DNA of 64,000 nt, from positions 21,747-85,746 of the forward strand of contig NZ_LZLY01000005.1 of the NCBI RefSeq assembly GCF_001673535.1. The letters run 5' to 3'. Position numbers and translations under genes: made by a program. Origin of the DNA: Mycobacterium sp. 1081908.1. Lineage in GTDB: Bacteria; Actinomycetota; Actinomycetes; Mycobacteriales; Mycobacteriaceae. Below, one piece after another: positions 44,990-55,479 of this stretch; the stretch's first letter is position 1; every line of letters starts with the position of its first letter. A model generated the notes under the pieces. It saw only the letters and a list, made by a program, of their open reading frames with translations. It searched no databases and was not told where the DNA came from.

Positions 44990-45463
44990 ATGCCGATCCC
45001 CGACTTCATCGTCGAGCTTCGACGCGCCATTGGCAACGCACCGCTGTGGCTGCCCGGCATCACGGCTGTCACGATCCGCGACCGAAAAGTGTTGCTGGTC
45101 AAGCGCTCCGATAACGGCGCCTGGACGGCGGTGACGGGGATCGTCGAGCCTGGCGAGAATCCGGCGGACTGCGCGGCCCGCGAAGTGGGCGAAGAAACCG
45201 GGGTCAGCGCGCGGGCGACCCGACTCGCGTGGGTGCACGTCACCCGGCCCACCGTGCACGCCAACGGCGACCACGCCCAGTATTTGGATCACGTATTCCG
45301 GATGCGGTGGCTTTCCGGCGAGCCGTACGCCGCCGACGACGAGACCACCGAAGCGGCTTGGTTCGACCTCGACGAGCTGCCGCCGATGACGGAGGACATG
45401 CGCCGGCGGATCACGCTGAGCGCAAGCGACGACGCCCGAACCGTTTTCGAGGCGAGCGGTTAG
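44990..45463 (+). CDS. Nudix hydrolase
   Basis: 157 residues. A complete Nudix box spans residues 50-72: G50, E56, R64-E65, E68-E69, G71 with VEPGENPADCAAREVGEETG. Cytosolic. Typical substrates are nucleoside diphosphates linked to other groups; the exact one cannot be told. Its stop shares bases with the regX3 stop in convergent orientation. Not part of the M. tuberculosis order I recall at this point, so it may be an accessory gene. Confidence 0.9.
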   Translation: MPIPDFIVELRRAIGNAPLWLPGITAVTIRDRKVLLVKRSDNGAWTAVTGIVEPGENPADCAAREVGEETGVSARATRLAWVHVTRPTVHANGDHAQYLDHVFRMRWLSGEPYAADDETTEAAWFDLDELPPMTEDMRRRITLSASDDARTVFEASG

Positions 45464-46143
45464 CCCTCGAGCTTGTATCCCAACCCGCGCACCGTGACCA
45501 GGTGCACCGGGTTGGCCGGGTCGGCCTCGATCTTCGAGCGCAGGCGCTTGACGTGCACGTCGAGCGTCTTGGTGTCGCCGACGTAGTCGGCGCCCCAGAC
45601 CCGATCGATCAGCTGGCCGCGGGTGAGCACCCGGCCGCTGTTGCGCATCAGGTACTCGAGCAGGTCGAATTCCTTGAGCGGCAACGTAATCGTGTCACCG
45701 TTGACGGAGACGACGTGGCGCTCGACGTCCATCCGGACCGGCCCGGATTCCAGCACGCCGTCGCTGATTTCGGAGTCGTCGTCGCCGCCCCGGCGCAGCA
45801 CCGCGCGGATCCGGGCGATCAGCTCGCGGGCCGAATAGGGTTTCGTCACATAGTCATCCGCGCCCAGCTCGAGGCCGACGACCTTGTCGATCTCGCTGTC
45901 GCGCGCGGTCACCATGATCACCGGCACGCTGGAACGGGCGCGCAGCTGCTTGCACACGTCGGTGCCGGACATGCCCGGCAGCATCAGGTCCAGCAGCACG
46001 ATGTCGGCGCCGCCGCGGTCGAACTCGGCGAGCGCCGCCGGTCCGTCTGTCACCACGGTGGCCTCGAAGCCCTCCTTGCGCAGGAGGAATGCCAGAGGAT
46101 CGGCCAGCGACTCCTCGTCCTCCACGATCAGCACACTGGTCAT
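45460..46143 (-). CDS. regX3: Phosphate-responsive response regulator RegX3
   Basis: 227 residues, OmpR/PhoB class. Receiver domain with phosphoacceptor D52 and K101 (YVTKPYS), then a winged-helix DNA-binding domain ([29 protein letters not shown]). Controls phosphate starvation genes, pst and respiration genes in mycobacteria. The ATG overlaps the senX3 stop as ATGA. Unlike M. tuberculosis, no MIRU-type spacer separates the pair. Confidence 0.97.
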   Translation of the reverse strand: MTSVLIVEDEESLADPLAFLLRKEGFEATVVTDGPAALAEFDRGGADIVLLDLMLPGMSGTDVCKQLRARSSVPVIMVTARDSEIDKVVGLELGADDYVTKPYSARELIARIRAVLRRGGDDDSEISDGVLESGPVRMDVERHVVSVNGDTITLPLKEFDLLEYLMRNSGRVLTRGQLIDRVWGADYVGDTKTLDVHVKRLRSKIEADPANPVHLVTVRGLGYKLEG

Positions 46144-47360
46144 CTACTTAGTTCTTCCTCTCGTTGTGACCTGGTGGGCCGCACCTCGCGACCCCGCGGT
46201 TGCTCGGGTTCCTCGTCGCCGTCCTTGTAGGCCGGAATCGAAAGCGTGAACGTCGATCCGGTTCCCGGCTTGCTCCACACGCCGATGCTGCCGTTGTGGT
46301 TGGCCGCAACGTGTTTGACGATCGCGAGCCCCAGCCCGCTGCCGCCGGTGGCCCGTGAACGCGCCTTGTCCCCGCGGAAGAACCGCTCGAAGACGCGTTC
46401 CTGGTCCTCCAGCGCGATCCCGATTCCGCGGTCGGTCACGGCGATCTCGATGTTGTCGCCGCGGCGCCGACGGCTGATCGACACCGGCGAGCCCGGCGGC
46501 GAATAGGCGATCGCGTTCGACACCAGGTTGGCCAGCGCGGTCACCAGCAGCGTTTCGTCGCCCAGCACCCGCAGGCCGCTGGGCGCGTCGGTGCGCACCT
46601 CGATGTCGGCGTTCTCGGCCGCCACCTTGTGACGTGAGATCGCCTCGGAGACAACGGTATCCACCTCGACGTCGGTGACGTTGGGCAACGGGTCGGCCCC
46701 CTGCAGCCGGGACAGCTCAATCAGCTCGGCGACCATGTCCCCCAGCCGGTTGGCTTCCACGAGCACCTTTTCGGCGAACCGGCGAACGGTTTCGGAGTCG
46801 TCCGAGGAGGCCAGCAGGGCCTCGGCGAGCAGCGCCATGGCACCCACCGGGGTCTTGAGCTCGTGGCTGACGTTGGCCACGAAATCACGCCTGGTCGCCT
46901 CCATCCGGGCGTAGTCGGACTGGTCGTGCACGAATACCACCGCGAACCGGCGGTCCTCTTCGCTCAGCAACCGCGCCTGCCCGTGCACCGACAGCCCGGA
47001 GCGGCCCGCGGAGCGCTTGGCCGGCCGCAGGTCGAACTCCACGTCGACGCCGGTGAGCGCCTGCTGCGCGGCTTGCCAGGCCTGGTCGTCGAGCTGCCGA
47101 TCCCGCACCAGGCCCAATTCCCTGGCCCGGTCGTTGAGATAGACGACGTCGCGATGCGAGTCCACCACCGCGGCTCCCAGCGGCATCAGCGCGACGATGC
47201 GTTGCAGCATCTGCGCGACGGTGATGCCCGTCCATTCGGTGGAGGATTGCTGACGGCGCTCGACCGCCCGCGGCGCCAGCCGGACCCCGGCCGCGACTCC
47301 CGCGGCCAGTGCCAGCACTGACAAGACCCCGGCCAGCAACAGCGCCGAGAACACAGTCAC
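46140..47360 (-). CDS. senX3: Sensor histidine kinase SenX3
   Basis: 406 residues. One or two N-terminal helices (residues 4-30), a PAS-like region about 45-150, dimerisation box with phosphoaccepting H166 ([13 protein letters not shown]), and ATPase motifs [13 protein letters not shown] (N), [11 protein letters not shown] (G1) and [12 protein letters not shown] (G2). Senses phosphate status through the Pst/PhoU system and phosphorylates RegX3. GTG start with a GTTCACC box about 20 bases upstream. Confidence 0.97.
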   Translation of the reverse strand: MTVFSALLLAGVLSVLALAAGVAAGVRLAPRAVERRQQSSTEWTGITVAQMLQRIVALMPLGAAVVDSHRDVVYLNDRARELGLVRDRQLDDQAWQAAQQALTGVDVEFDLRPAKRSAGRSGLSVHGQARLLSEEDRRFAVVFVHDQSDYARMEATRRDFVANVSHELKTPVGAMALLAEALLASSDDSETVRRFAEKVLVEANRLGDMVAELIELSRLQGADPLPNVTDVEVDTVVSEAISRHKVAAENADIEVRTDAPSGLRVLGDETLLVTALANLVSNAIAYSPPGSPVSISRRRRGDNIEIAVTDRGIGIALEDQERVFERFFRGDKARSRATGGSGLGLAIVKHVAANHNGSIGVWSKPGTGSTFTLSIPAYKDGDEEPEQPRGREVRPTRSQREEELSR

Positions 47361-47379
47361 AACAAAATCCTACAAATTT

Positions 47380-47386
47380 GGTGAAC
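47380..47386 (-). promoter_or_regulatory. GTTCACC box upstream of senX3 (candidate RegX3 site)
   Basis: On the minus strand the heptamer GTTCACC ends about 20 bases before the senX3 GTG, followed by AT-rich sequence. GTTCACC units form PHO boxes bound by PhoB/PhoP-type regulators in actinobacteria, including RegX3. A clear second copy at 11-base spacing was not found, so autoregulation is only suggested. Confidence 0.4.
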
Positions 47387-47463
47387 GCCGCCCTAGCGGA
47401 GCGCGGCCAAAATCGGACAAGTCACACCCTACGCAACAGGTGTTCCGCTCCCGTTTACGCGAT

Positions 47464-47489
47464 GTTTGGCAAACAGGCCTTTAAAAGGC
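47464..47489. promoter_or_regulatory. Two adjacent short palindromes between gpm1 and senX3
   Basis: GTTTG-G-CAAAC at 47464-47474 and GCCTTT-A-AAAGGC at 47477-47489. They lie 22-47 bases after the gpm1 stop. They could end the gpm1 transcript or serve as operator sites; AT content here is higher than in the surroundings. Confidence 0.4.
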
Positions 47490-47510
47490 GCTGGTGGAGC
47501 CCTGTCGAGC

Positions 47511-48260
47511 TCAGGCGCGGCCCTGGCTGGCAACGGCGGCGGCACCCGCCGCGGCCGCCTCCGGATCCAGGTAGGTCCCGCCCGGCAGCACCGGCCGCAT
47601 GTCGGCGTCCAGGTCGTAGCGCAGGGGAATTCCGGTCGGGATGTTCAGCCCGACGATCTCTTCGTCGGACATTCCGTCCAGGTATTTGACCAGGGCGCGC
47701 AGCGAGTTGCCGTGCGCGACGATCAGCACCGTCTTGCCGGCCCGCAGGTCGGGAACGATGACGTCGGTGAAATACGGCAGGAAGCGGGCCACCACGTCGG
47801 CGAGGCATTCGGTCAGCGGGCCGCCCCCGACGTTGGCGTAGCGGGGGTCGGTGTCCTGGCTGAATTTGCTGCCCCGCTCGATCGGGGGCGGCGGCGTGTC
47901 GTAGCTGCGCCGCCAGGTCATGAACTGCTCCTCGCCGTAGCGCTCCTTGATCTCGGCCTTGTTCAGGCCCTGCAGGGCGCCGTAGTGGCGTTCGTTGAGG
48001 CGCCAGCTGCGCCGCACCGGGATCCACAGCCGGTCGGCGGTGTCCAGCGCCAGGTGCGCGGTGGTGATCGCGCGGCGCAGCAACGACGTGTACAGCACGT
48101 CGGGCTCCAGCCCGTGTTCGGTCATCAGCTCGCCGCTGCGCACCGCCTCGGCACGGCCCTTCTCGGTCAGCCCGACGTCGACCCAGCCCGTGAACAGGTT
48201 GAGGGCATTCCAGTCGCTCTCGCCGTGGCGAAGCAGCACCAGCGTGGCAGTGTCTCCCAT
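47511..48260 (-). CDS. gpm1: 2,3-bisphosphoglycerate-dependent phosphoglycerate mutase
   Basis: 249 residues. Glycolytic/gluconeogenic isomerisation of 3- and 2-phosphoglycerate. R11-H12-G13-E14 phosphohistidine motif in [18 protein letters not shown], then [19 protein letters not shown] and the second catalytic histidine in [15 protein letters not shown]. The ATG at 48260 fits the family start ([10 protein letters not shown]). It lies 24 bases after the YbjN-like gene and upstream of senX3, as in M. tuberculosis Rv0489. Confidence 0.97.
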   Translation of the reverse strand: MGDTATLVLLRHGESDWNALNLFTGWVDVGLTEKGRAEAVRSGELMTEHGLEPDVLYTSLLRRAITTAHLALDTADRLWIPVRRSWRLNERHYGALQGLNKAEIKERYGEEQFMTWRRSYDTPPPPIERGSKFSQDTDPRYANVGGGPLTECLADVVARFLPYFTDVIVPDLRAGKTVLIVAHGNSLRALVKYLDGMSDEEIVGLNIPTGIPLRYDLDADMRPVLPGGTYLDPEAAAAGAAAVASQGRA

Positions 48261-48283
48261 GCCGGAAAGTCTCTCACGCAGCC

Positions 48284-48802
48284 TTAATCGACGTCCGAGT
48301 CGTCGTCGTCGATGAGGTGGGCGAACGCCTGCAGGTTCTTCAGCGACTCCCCGCGCGACACCCGCCACTCCCACTCCTTCTGGATCGACGAGCGAAAACC
48401 CAACTCCAGCAACGTATTAAAGTCCGAGTCCACCGCCTCGAGCACCTGGCCGAGCACCCGGTCGATCTCGTCGGCGTCGACCGACGCCAGCGACATGCGG
48501 CCCACCAGGTAGATGTCGCCGACGTTGTCCAGCGTGTAGGCGACCCCGTACAGCCGCCGGTTGCGCCGCAGCAGGAAGCGGTACACGCCCTCGTGGTTCT
48601 CGTCGGGCTTGCGGCACACGAACGCCTCCACGCGCACCGAGTGCTCGCCGATGCTCAGGATGGTGTTGGTCTTGAGCTTGCGCTCCCCGGGCAGCTCCAC
48701 CACCAGGCCCGGCAGCCCGCCGTGCGCCCCGGGGAATTCCGAGTAGGTCAGCCCGCTCGCCCGCAGTGTGTGCTCGATCACGGCCTGAACGGTCGTGTTC
48801 AT
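48284..48802 (-). CDS. YbjN domain protein (Rv0487-like)
   Basis: 172 residues. Type III secretion chaperone-like/YbjN fold: [19 protein letters not shown] at the start, [40 protein letters not shown], and an acidic DDDDSDVD tail. Cytosolic; function unknown. The ATG overlaps the mshA stop as ATGA, so it is co-translated with the mycothiol glycosyltransferase. Confidence 0.9.
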   Translation of the reverse strand: MNTTVQAVIEHTLRASGLTYSEFPGAHGGLPGLVVELPGERKLKTNTILSIGEHSVRVEAFVCRKPDENHEGVYRFLLRRNRRLYGVAYTLDNVGDIYLVGRMSLASVDADEIDRVLGQVLEAVDSDFNTLLELGFRSSIQKEWEWRVSRGESLKNLQAFAHLIDDDDSDVD

Positions 48803-50130
48803 GCGTCCACCCCGCGGCGCGTCGTCCAGCGGCGGGGCTTGCGCATCGCCGCCCGGTCGCGGAACCGGCGCTGGCGCAGGGCGGTAAAGTCGCCGATCGC
48901 GCGTCGATAGCTGGCCAGCAGCGCGTCGGTGGTGTTGTCCCAGGAGAAGGTGGCCGCGTGCGCGGCGGCCGCGCGGCCCATCGCCTCGGCCCGCGGCGTG
49001 GGCAGGCGCAGCAGGCGATCGAGGGCATCCGCCCAGTCACCGACGTCGTGCCCGGCCACCAGGGCGCCGGAGATCCCGTCGCGCACCGCCACCGGCAGGC
49101 CGCCGACCGCGGCGGCCACCACCGGGGTGCCGCACGCCTGAGCCTCGACGGCGACCAGGCCGAACGACTCCGAATAACTAGGCACCGCAACAAGATTGGC
49201 GGCCTGGAACAGCGTGGCCAGGTCGGTGCGGGCCTGCGGCGGCAGGAACGTCACCCGGTCGGTGATGCCGAGTTCGCCGGCCAGCCGCACCAGGCCGTCC
49301 GGGGAGGCCAGGCCGCTGCCCGACGGGCCGCCGGCCACCACGATGCGCACCCCGGGCAGTTTCGCGGCGGCGCGCAGCACGATGTCGGGCGCCTTCAGCG
49401 GCTGGATCCGCCCCACGAAGGCCACCACGTCCTGGTCGGGCGGCAGGCCGAGCGCGGCCCGCGCGGCGCGGCGCTCCCCCGGGCGGAATACGTCCAGATC
49501 CACCCCGGGGTGGACCACGTCGATGCGCGCCGGGTCGGCGCGATGAATCGAAATCAACTGCTGCGCTTCGTCTTCGGTGTTGACGATCAGCCGGTCCGCC
49601 TCGTCGACGACCTGCTGCTCGCCGACCGTGCGCAGCGGCGGCTCGGGCGCGTCCCCGTCGGCCAGGGCGGCGTTTTTCACCGCGGCGAGCGTGTGCGCGG
49701 TGTGCACCAGCGGCACCGCCCAGCGGTCCCGGGCCAACCAGCCGACCTGCCCGGACAGCCAGTAGTGGGAGTGCACGATGTCGTAATAACCCGGCTCGTG
49801 CGACGCCTCGGCCCGCAGCACCGCGGCCGCGAACGCGCACAGCTGGGTCGGCAGGTCGTACTTGTCCAGGCCCTCGAACGGTCCCGCCACCACGTTGCGG
49901 ACCAGCACACCGGGCGCCACGTGGGCGACGGGCGGATCGGCCGACGCGGTGGCCCGGGTGAAGATCTCCACCTCGATGCCGCGACGGGCCAGGTGCAGCG
50001 CCGTTTGCAGCACGTAGACGTTCATGCCGCCGGCGTCGCCGGTCCCCGGCTGGGCCAGCGGTGAGGTGTGCACCGCCAACACCGCGACGCGGCGCGGGCC
50101 ATTCAGCCGGAGGACGTCGTCGTGGCGCAC
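48799..50130 (-). CDS. mshA: D-inositol-3-phosphate glycosyltransferase (mycothiol synthesis)
   Basis: 443 residues, GT4 glycosyltransferase. Adds GlcNAc from UDP-GlcNAc to inositol-3-phosphate, first step of mycothiol. Blocks: [20 protein letters not shown] with the UDP loop, [48 protein letters not shown] and the E-x7-E signature [19 protein letters not shown]. The GTG at 50130 (VRHDDVLRL) matches the M. tuberculosis N-terminal VRHDD; the N-terminal tail is shorter than there. Confidence 0.96.
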   Translation of the reverse strand: MRHDDVLRLNGPRRVAVLAVHTSPLAQPGTGDAGGMNVYVLQTALHLARRGIEVEIFTRATASADPPVAHVAPGVLVRNVVAGPFEGLDKYDLPTQLCAFAAAVLRAEASHEPGYYDIVHSHYWLSGQVGWLARDRWAVPLVHTAHTLAAVKNAALADGDAPEPPLRTVGEQQVVDEADRLIVNTEDEAQQLISIHRADPARIDVVHPGVDLDVFRPGERRAARAALGLPPDQDVVAFVGRIQPLKAPDIVLRAAAKLPGVRIVVAGGPSGSGLASPDGLVRLAGELGITDRVTFLPPQARTDLATLFQAANLVAVPSYSESFGLVAVEAQACGTPVVAAAVGGLPVAVRDGISGALVAGHDVGDWADALDRLLRLPTPRAEAMGRAAAAHAATFSWDNTTDALLASYRRAIGDFTALRQRRFRDRAAMRKPRRWTTRRGVDA

Positions 50131-50183
50131 TCTTTCATCTTTACAGCACGGGCCGCGCCGGACCCCCAAGGGCGCTGTTCGCG

Positions 50184-51494
50184 CTAAGCGGACGACTCGT
50201 CGGCGGCGACCTCGCGCAGCCGGGAGTCCAGCGCCCCGGCGCGCCGCATCGCGCCCAGCGGATCGGCGTACAACCCGCCCAGCGACACCGTCCCGGCCCC
50301 GGCCTCCTGCACCCGGTTACCGAAGGCGGTGACGCGGATATCCCGCGGCGGCAGGACCGAGCTCGCGGCGAACGCCGCCTCCACCTGCTCCATCGCCTCG
50401 GGGTATTCGGTGAAGGCCTGCCCGCCAACCACCAACTCGTCGGGGTTGAGCATGTCGCGCAGCAGGGCGACCGCCTCGCCGAGCACCCGGGCCCGGTCCG
50501 CCAGCAGCTCCCTGGCCTGCGGATTGCCGGCCCGGGCCACCCGCAGCAGGTCGGTCATCGCGGTCGCGGACCCGTTGAGGCGGGCCGCGGGGGCGACGCC
50601 GGGAAGGATCTTCAGCCGGCGCGCGGCGGCCAGGACCGCCTCGTCGCTGACGGTGGACTCCAGCTGTCCGGCGCCGCCGAGCAGCTCGGATTGGGCGGGC
50701 AGCGCCGCGATGGTGCCGGGGCCGCTGGTCGGGCAGTGCACCCGTCCGCCGATCACCAGCGCGTAACCCACGGTCTCGCGGGCGTAGACGTACAGGCTGG
50801 TCGGCGAGCTCGGCGCGAATCGCCGCAGGCCGAGCAGCAGCTCGGCCCCGGCCATGGCGTCGACGTGCGAGGCCACCGAGACCGGCAGTCCGAGCGCGTC
50901 GGCCAGCACGGGGCCCACCGGCGCCTGCCGCCAGCCCAGCCTCGGGTGGTCGACATGGCCAGTGGCGCTGTCGACGGTGCCACCGATCGCCACCCCGACC
51001 CAGAGCGCGCGGCGCCGGTGCCAGCGTCGCAGGTACCGGCTGGCGCTCTCGGCCAGCGACGCCAGCGCGGGCCCGGCGGCGCTGAGCGGGGTGGGGGTCT
51101 CGACGGTGTCCAGCGTGCGGCCGAACAGGTCGGTCGCCACGATGCTGGTGGTGCGCGCGCCGATGTGGATGCCGAGCGTCACGAACGGTTCGTGGTTGAT
51201 CTCCACCGGCACCCGTGGGCGTCCGATGGCCCCGGAGACGGCCAGGTCGGCGCGCTCGCGCAGCAGGCCGGCGTCGAGCAGCGCAATGACCTGCCGGTTG
51301 ACCGTGGCGATGCTCAGCGACGTGACGCCGGCGATGACGTCACGGCCGACCGGCCCGCGCAGCCGGACGGCCCGGAAGACGGACGCCGCGGCCGAGTCGG
51401 AGATGTGCAGAGCCGGGGGCAGGATCTGGCGGTGCAACCGCACGGGGCCTTTGCGGCCGGGGGAATGGGTATGGGTGAGAGTGGTCGAGCGCAC
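50184..51494 (-). CDS. ROK-family transcriptional regulator (Rv0485-like)
   Basis: 436 residues. N-terminal helix-turn-helix ([20 protein letters not shown]) followed by a ROK sugar-kinase-like domain ([27 protein letters not shown]). The ROK zinc cysteine cluster is replaced here and the kinase residues look incomplete, so it is probably a pure regulator. M. tuberculosis Rv0485 controls the pe13-ppe18 pair. GTG start with AAAGGA ribosome site. Divergent from the SDR gene with a hairpin in between. Confidence 0.88.
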   Translation of the reverse strand: MRSTTLTHTHSPGRKGPVRLHRQILPPALHISDSAAASVFRAVRLRGPVGRDVIAGVTSLSIATVNRQVIALLDAGLLRERADLAVSGAIGRPRVPVEINHEPFVTLGIHIGARTTSIVATDLFGRTLDTVETPTPLSAAGPALASLAESASRYLRRWHRRRALWVGVAIGGTVDSATGHVDHPRLGWRQAPVGPVLADALGLPVSVASHVDAMAGAELLLGLRRFAPSSPTSLYVYARETVGYALVIGGRVHCPTSGPGTIAALPAQSELLGGAGQLESTVSDEAVLAAARRLKILPGVAPAARLNGSATAMTDLLRVARAGNPQARELLADRARVLGEAVALLRDMLNPDELVVGGQAFTEYPEAMEQVEAAFAASSVLPPRDIRVTAFGNRVQEAGAGTVSLGGLYADPLGAMRRAGALDSRLREVAADESSA

Positions 51495-51569
51495 GATGTT
51501 CCTTTGTCCGAGTTCGAATGGCCGGCTTCGGCCACGCCTGAAAGGTCAGGAGCGGCAAAGTGCGCGGCA

Positions 51570-51610
51570 ACAACACGCACTCGCCGCGCAAAGACACGCG
51601 GCGGTGTTGT
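51570..51610. promoter_or_regulatory. Stem-loop in the leader of the ROK regulator
   Basis: CGCCGCG (51582-51588) pairs with CGCGGCG (51597-51603) over an eight-base loop; ACAACAC (51570-51576) and GTGTTGT (51604-51610) extend the stem with a five-base bulge. It lies in the 173-base gap between the divergent ROK and SDR genes and may be an operator or leader hairpin. Confidence 0.45.
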
Positions 51611-51667
51611 CGAACAGGGCGCTGAGGTGCACCCCGAGAATTTAGCACGTTTATTAGAGTTGTTCCG

Positions 51668-52417
51668 ATGAACGCAGCTGGGGGGCAACGACGGGTCGCG
51701 GTGGTCACCGGTGCCAGCTCCGGAATCGGCGAGGCGACCGCCAAAGTCCTTGCCGCCCTTGGCTTTCACGTGGTCGCCGTGGCGCGCCGCGCGGATCGGA
51801 TCAACGCGCTGGCCGACGAGATCGGCGGGACGGGGATTGTGGCCGACGTCACAGACGGCGCCGCGGTGCAGGCGCTGGCGGACAAGCTCGGCCGGGTCGA
51901 CGTGTTGGTCAACAACGCCGGTGGCGCTTGGGGCCTCGAACCCGTCGCCGACGCCGACCTCGAGCACTGGCGATGGATGTGGGAGACCAACGTGATGGGC
52001 ACGCTGCGGGTCACCCGCGCGCTGCTGCCCAAGCTGATCGACTCCGGCGACGGCCTGATCGTCACCGTCACCTCGGTCGCGGCGTTGGAGACCTACGACG
52101 GCGGCGCCGGCTACACGGCGGCCAAGCACGCCCAGGGCGCGCTGCACCGAACGCTGCGCGGCGAGCTACTCGGAAAACCGGTGCGGCTCACCGAGATTGC
52201 CCCGGGCGCGGTCGAAACCGAGTTCTCGCTGGTCCGTTTCGACGGCGACGAAAAACGCGCGGACGCGGTGTATTCCGGGATGACGCCGCTGACGGCGGCC
52301 GACGTCGCCGAGGTGATCGGGTTCGTCGCCTCGCGGCCGTCCCACGTCGACCTGGACCTGATCGTCATGAAGCCGCGCGACCAGGCCAGCGCGACGCGGT
52401 TCAACCGCCAGGGCTAG
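51668..52417 (+). CDS. Short-chain dehydrogenase/reductase (Rv0484c-like)
   Basis: 249 residues, classical SDR. Cofactor site [24 protein letters not shown] in [13 protein letters not shown], serine in [12 protein letters not shown], and catalytic Y-x-x-x-K in [16 protein letters not shown] preference is likely from the ARRADR stretch after beta 2. Resembles serine/3-hydroxy acid dehydrogenases of the YdfG type; substrate unknown. 3' end overlaps the convergent lprQ gene by 17 bases. Confidence 0.92.
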   Translation: MNAAGGQRRVAVVTGASSGIGEATAKVLAALGFHVVAVARRADRINALADEIGGTGIVADVTDGAAVQALADKLGRVDVLVNNAGGAWGLEPVADADLEHWRWMWETNVMGTLRVTRALLPKLIDSGDGLIVTVTSVAALETYDGGAGYTAAKHAQGALHRTLRGELLGKPVRLTEIAPGAVETEFSLVRFDGDEKRADAVYSGMTPLTAADVAEVIGFVASRPSHVDLDLIVMKPRDQASATRFNRQG

Positions 52418-53726
52418 GCGAGGTTGTGGTCGTCGGAGTGGACGTGGGCGTGCCGGACAGCGTCGGGGCGTTCGACGGGGTGACCGGCGCCGTCACCGGA
52501 ATCTGCGTGGCCGGCGGGTGCGCCGTCGGGGGCGGCAGCGCCGACATCGCCACCCAGGTGTCCCAGTCCACGGCCCAGTCCCAGATGTCGCCGTCGGAGT
52601 AGGACAGCTGGATCGAGCTGCCGGTCACCTCGACGGGGTCACCGTAGATCGCGGAGCGGTAGTACTCCTCGGCGTCGGAGGTCGACAGGTTGATGCAGCC
52701 GTTGGTGACGTTGCTGTTGCCCTGCGCCCCGGAGCTGGCCGGGTTCGCGTGGATGAACTCGCCGTTGTTGGAGATCCGCACCGCCCAGCGCTCGTGGGCG
52801 TTGGTGTAGCCGGCCGCCGGGTTGGACATGTAGAAGTCGGCGTACTTCTCGGTGACCACGTGGATGCCGTTACGCGTGACGTTGCGGGCCTTGTCGGCCT
52901 CGCCGTAGCTGCACGGGAAGTCCATGATGACGCCGGCGTCGGTGACGACCTGGATGCGGTGCGAGGACACCTCGGCCTTGACGACCTGCTTCCGGCCGAT
53001 CTGGATGTGCAGCGAGATGTCGTCGGCGCCGAACGCGCCGTCACCGAACGGCCGCCCGTAGAGCTTGGCGTCGACGTTGACCGTGGTGCCCGCCGGGTAG
53101 TACTCGCGGGGCCGCCAGTGCGCGCGCGCCCCCTGCGCCTCGTCGGGCAGCCACGCCCAGCTGCCCTCGACCGGCGGGGTGGTGGTCACGGCGAGCGCCT
53201 TCTCGACGGAGGCCTTGTCGCTGATCGGCGCGTCGAACTGGATGATGATCGGCGCGGCGACACCGACGGTCTGGCCGTCGGCCAGCTGGAAGGCCCCGCC
53301 GATCTTCTTGCTCGGCGTCACGGTGGTGAACTTGCCGGTCACCGGGACCGCTTTGCCGTTGTGGCCGACGGCCGAACCGCTCCAGGTGTAGGTCGCGTCG
53401 TAGCCCAGCGGCTCGGTGGTGGTGTAGACGGTGCGGTCGGAGTTGAAGGACCCGGCGACAACCTTGCCCGACGAGTTCGTCAACGCCACCTTCTGGAACC
53501 AGCCGTCGGTCACCTGGACGCTGATCGGCGAGATCGGAACCACGTCGGCGGCGGCGTCCGCCGGCTGGAACTTCAGCTGCGGCGCCGGCGGCTCCTTTTT
53601 GTTCTCGGCTTGCTTGGCCGCGGTGCCCGCGCAGGCGGCCAATACGCTGGGGGCGAACACGCCGAGCCCGAGGGCCGCCAGGGCCATACGCCGGTTAACC
53701 GGCGGCGGGGAACTGGATGTGCTCAC
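52401..53726 (-). CDS. lprQ: L,D-transpeptidase lipoprotein LprQ (LdtMt5-like)
   Basis: 441 residues. Lipoprotein signal with lipobox LAAC, cysteine 32. Two immunoglobulin-like domains precede a YkuD catalytic domain with H326 and catalytic C344 in TNGCINLS, where a threonine replaces the usual serine two residues ahead. A Thr/Pro-rich tail ends the protein. Forms 3-3 cross-links in peptidoglycan outside the cell. The GTG at 53726 gives the family start; a longer frame upstream has no similarity. Equivalent to Rv0483. Confidence 0.94.
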   Translation of the reverse strand: MSTSSSPPPVNRRMALAALGLGVFAPSVLAACAGTAAKQAENKKEPPAPQLKFQPADAAADVVPISPISVQVTDGWFQKVALTNSSGKVVAGSFNSDRTVYTTTEPLGYDATYTWSGSAVGHNGKAVPVTGKFTTVTPSKKIGGAFQLADGQTVGVAAPIIIQFDAPISDKASVEKALAVTTTPPVEGSWAWLPDEAQGARAHWRPREYYPAGTTVNVDAKLYGRPFGDGAFGADDISLHIQIGRKQVVKAEVSSHRIQVVTDAGVIMDFPCSYGEADKARNVTRNGIHVVTEKYADFYMSNPAAGYTNAHERWAVRISNNGEFIHANPASSGAQGNSNVTNGCINLSTSDAEEYYRSAIYGDPVEVTGSSIQLSYSDGDIWDWAVDWDTWVAMSALPPPTAHPPATQIPVTAPVTPSNAPTLSGTPTSTPTTTTSPSPGG

Positions 53727-53808
53727 GACATCTAAAGATACCGGGAGAATAGACCCCAACGGCGCCACGACAATTCGACGCCGACGCGCGATAACGCGAG
53801 ATTAGCCG

Positions 53809-54918
53809 CTACAGCCTGCAGCCGAGCAGGACAGGCTCCGGTTTCAGTGTGATGCCAAACACAGCATGGACTCCGTCACGCACGGTTCGGGCCAGCGCGA
53901 TGACGTCCGCCGCGGTGGCCCCACCGCGGTTGGTCAGGGCGAGCGCGTGCTTGGCCGAAAGCCGGCACGGCGCCTCGGGGTCGCCCGCCCCCGGCTGCGG
54001 GTAGCCCTTGCCGAAGCCGGCGCGCTCCACCAGCCAGCCCGCCGCCAGCTTGACCCCGTCCGGCGCCGGATAGTGCGGAACCGGCCCCTCGACGGCGCCG
54101 GCCAGCCGCTCGTAGGCCTCCGGTGTCACCACGGGGTTGGTGAAGAACGAACCCACGCTCCAGGTGTCGTGGTCGCCCGCGTCGAGCACCATGCCCTTGC
54201 GCCCGCGCAGCATCAGCACCGCCCCGCGCACGGCTTCGGGATCGGCGCGCTCGCCGCTGGTGGCGTTCAGCGCGGCCGTCAGCTCGCCGTAGCGCAACGG
54301 CGCGCTGCGCCCCGACGGATCCAGCGCGAACTCGACTTCCAGTACCACCCAAGGGATTTCGCGACCCTGCTGGGTGGCCTGCTTGAACACGCTGGTGCGG
54401 TACCCGAAGCCGAGCTCGTCGCCCGGCACCCAGCGCACCTCGCCGCTTTCGCGATCCAGCACCCGGACCCGCGTGATGGTGTCGGACACCTCCGCCCCGT
54501 AGGCTCCGACGTTCTGCACGGGCGTGGCGCCGGCCGACCCGGGGATGCCGGACAGACACTCCAGCCCGCCCAGGCCGTGCTCGATCGATTTGACCACCAC
54601 GTCGTCCCACACCGCGCCCGCCTCGGCGCGGACCACGTTGCCGTCCACGGTGATGCCGTCGTTGGCCAGGCGCACCGCGGTCAGATCGGTCAACGTGTCG
54701 GCGATGACCAGGTTGGACCCGCCAGCAAACACCAGCACGGGGTTTGGCTGGGCTTCCGAGTCCAACTGACGCAGGACGGCGACCGCCTGCTCGGTGCTGG
54801 CGCAGGTGATCAGGCGCCGCGCGATCGGCCCAATCCGCAAGGTGGTCAACGGCGCCAGGGGCGCCGTCTCATCGACACGCGCGCCGGCGAAGAGCGAACC
54901 GGCACCGCTCGTTTGCAT
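53809..54918 (-). CDS. murB: UDP-N-acetylenolpyruvoylglucosamine reductase
   Basis: 369 residues. FAD-dependent reduction of UDP-GlcNAc-enolpyruvate to UDP-MurNAc in the cytosol. FAD-binding blocks [14 protein letters not shown] and [22 protein letters not shown], catalytic serine region [11 protein letters not shown], and late [20 protein letters not shown] start. 82 bases upstream of the lprQ gene in the same direction, so two peptidoglycan enzymes are neighbours. Confidence 0.96.
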   Translation of the reverse strand: MQTSGAGSLFAGARVDETAPLAPLTTLRIGPIARRLITCASTEQAVAVLRQLDSEAQPNPVLVFAGGSNLVIADTLTDLTAVRLANDGITVDGNVVRAEAGAVWDDVVVKSIEHGLGGLECLSGIPGSAGATPVQNVGAYGAEVSDTITRVRVLDRESGEVRWVPGDELGFGYRTSVFKQATQQGREIPWVVLEVEFALDPSGRSAPLRYGELTAALNATSGERADPEAVRGAVLMLRGRKGMVLDAGDHDTWSVGSFFTNPVVTPEAYERLAGAVEGPVPHYPAPDGVKLAAGWLVERAGFGKGYPQPGAGDPEAPCRLSAKHALALTNRGGATAADVIALARTVRDGVHAVFGITLKPEPVLLGCRL

Positions 54919-54944
54919 GGCCCGTAACGGTAGCCTGGCCAGCT

Positions 54945-55469
54945 ATGCCGCATTCATTCGAGTTGTCGGCCGAGTACGAGGAGAGCGTCGAAAGGGTCCA
55001 TCGCGCTTTCCAGGAGGAGGGGTACTGGAGGGCCCGGCTGGCCGACATTCCCCTCGACGAGGCGAGGCTGGAGTCGATGCGGGTCGGCGGCGAGTCCGGG
55101 GATGACGGCACCGTCGAGGTGGTCACGCTGCAGGTGCTCTACAGCCACAACCTGCACGCCGTCGTCAAGCAGCTGCACCGGGGCGACCTGGGCATCCGGC
55201 GCACGGAGAGGTGGGGGCCGGTCGTCGACGGCAGGGCCACGGGCTCGATCGTGGCCACCATCCTGGACACGCCGGTGAACGTGTCGGGCACCGGGCAGCT
55301 GTCGCCGCTCGCCGACTCCGGCGGCGCCCGGCTGACCTGCCGGATCACCGTCCAGGTGCGGGTCCCGCTCATCGGCGGCAAGGTGGAGAGGCTCATCGGC
55401 GCTCAGCTGGACGAGCTGATGAGCCGGGAACAACGCCTGACCGCGGAGTGGATCGCCAACAACGCCTAG
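54945..55469 (+). CDS. DUF2505 family protein (Rv0481c-like)
   Basis: 174 residues. START/SRPBCC-like fold expected for DUF2505: VERVHRAFQEEGYWRARLAD, VTLQVLYSHNLHAVVKQLHR, ISVRVPLIGG-type block near the end (VQVRVPLIGGKVERLIGAQL). No signal. Role unknown, maybe lipid binding. Divergent from murB by 26 bases and eleven bases before the amidohydrolase gene. Confidence 0.87.
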   Translation: MPHSFELSAEYEESVERVHRAFQEEGYWRARLADIPLDEARLESMRVGGESGDDGTVEVVTLQVLYSHNLHAVVKQLHRGDLGIRRTERWGPVVDGRATGSIVATILDTPVNVSGTGQLSPLADSGGARLTCRITVQVRVPLIGGKVERLIGAQLDELMSREQRLTAEWIANNA

Positions 55470-55479
55470 GCTGGCGCCC

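Noticed and set aside
47361..47510. MIRU-type repeat next to senX3
   Set aside because: M. tuberculosis carries MIRU copies between senX3 and regX3; neither that junction nor this upstream gap holds a repeat of that kind.
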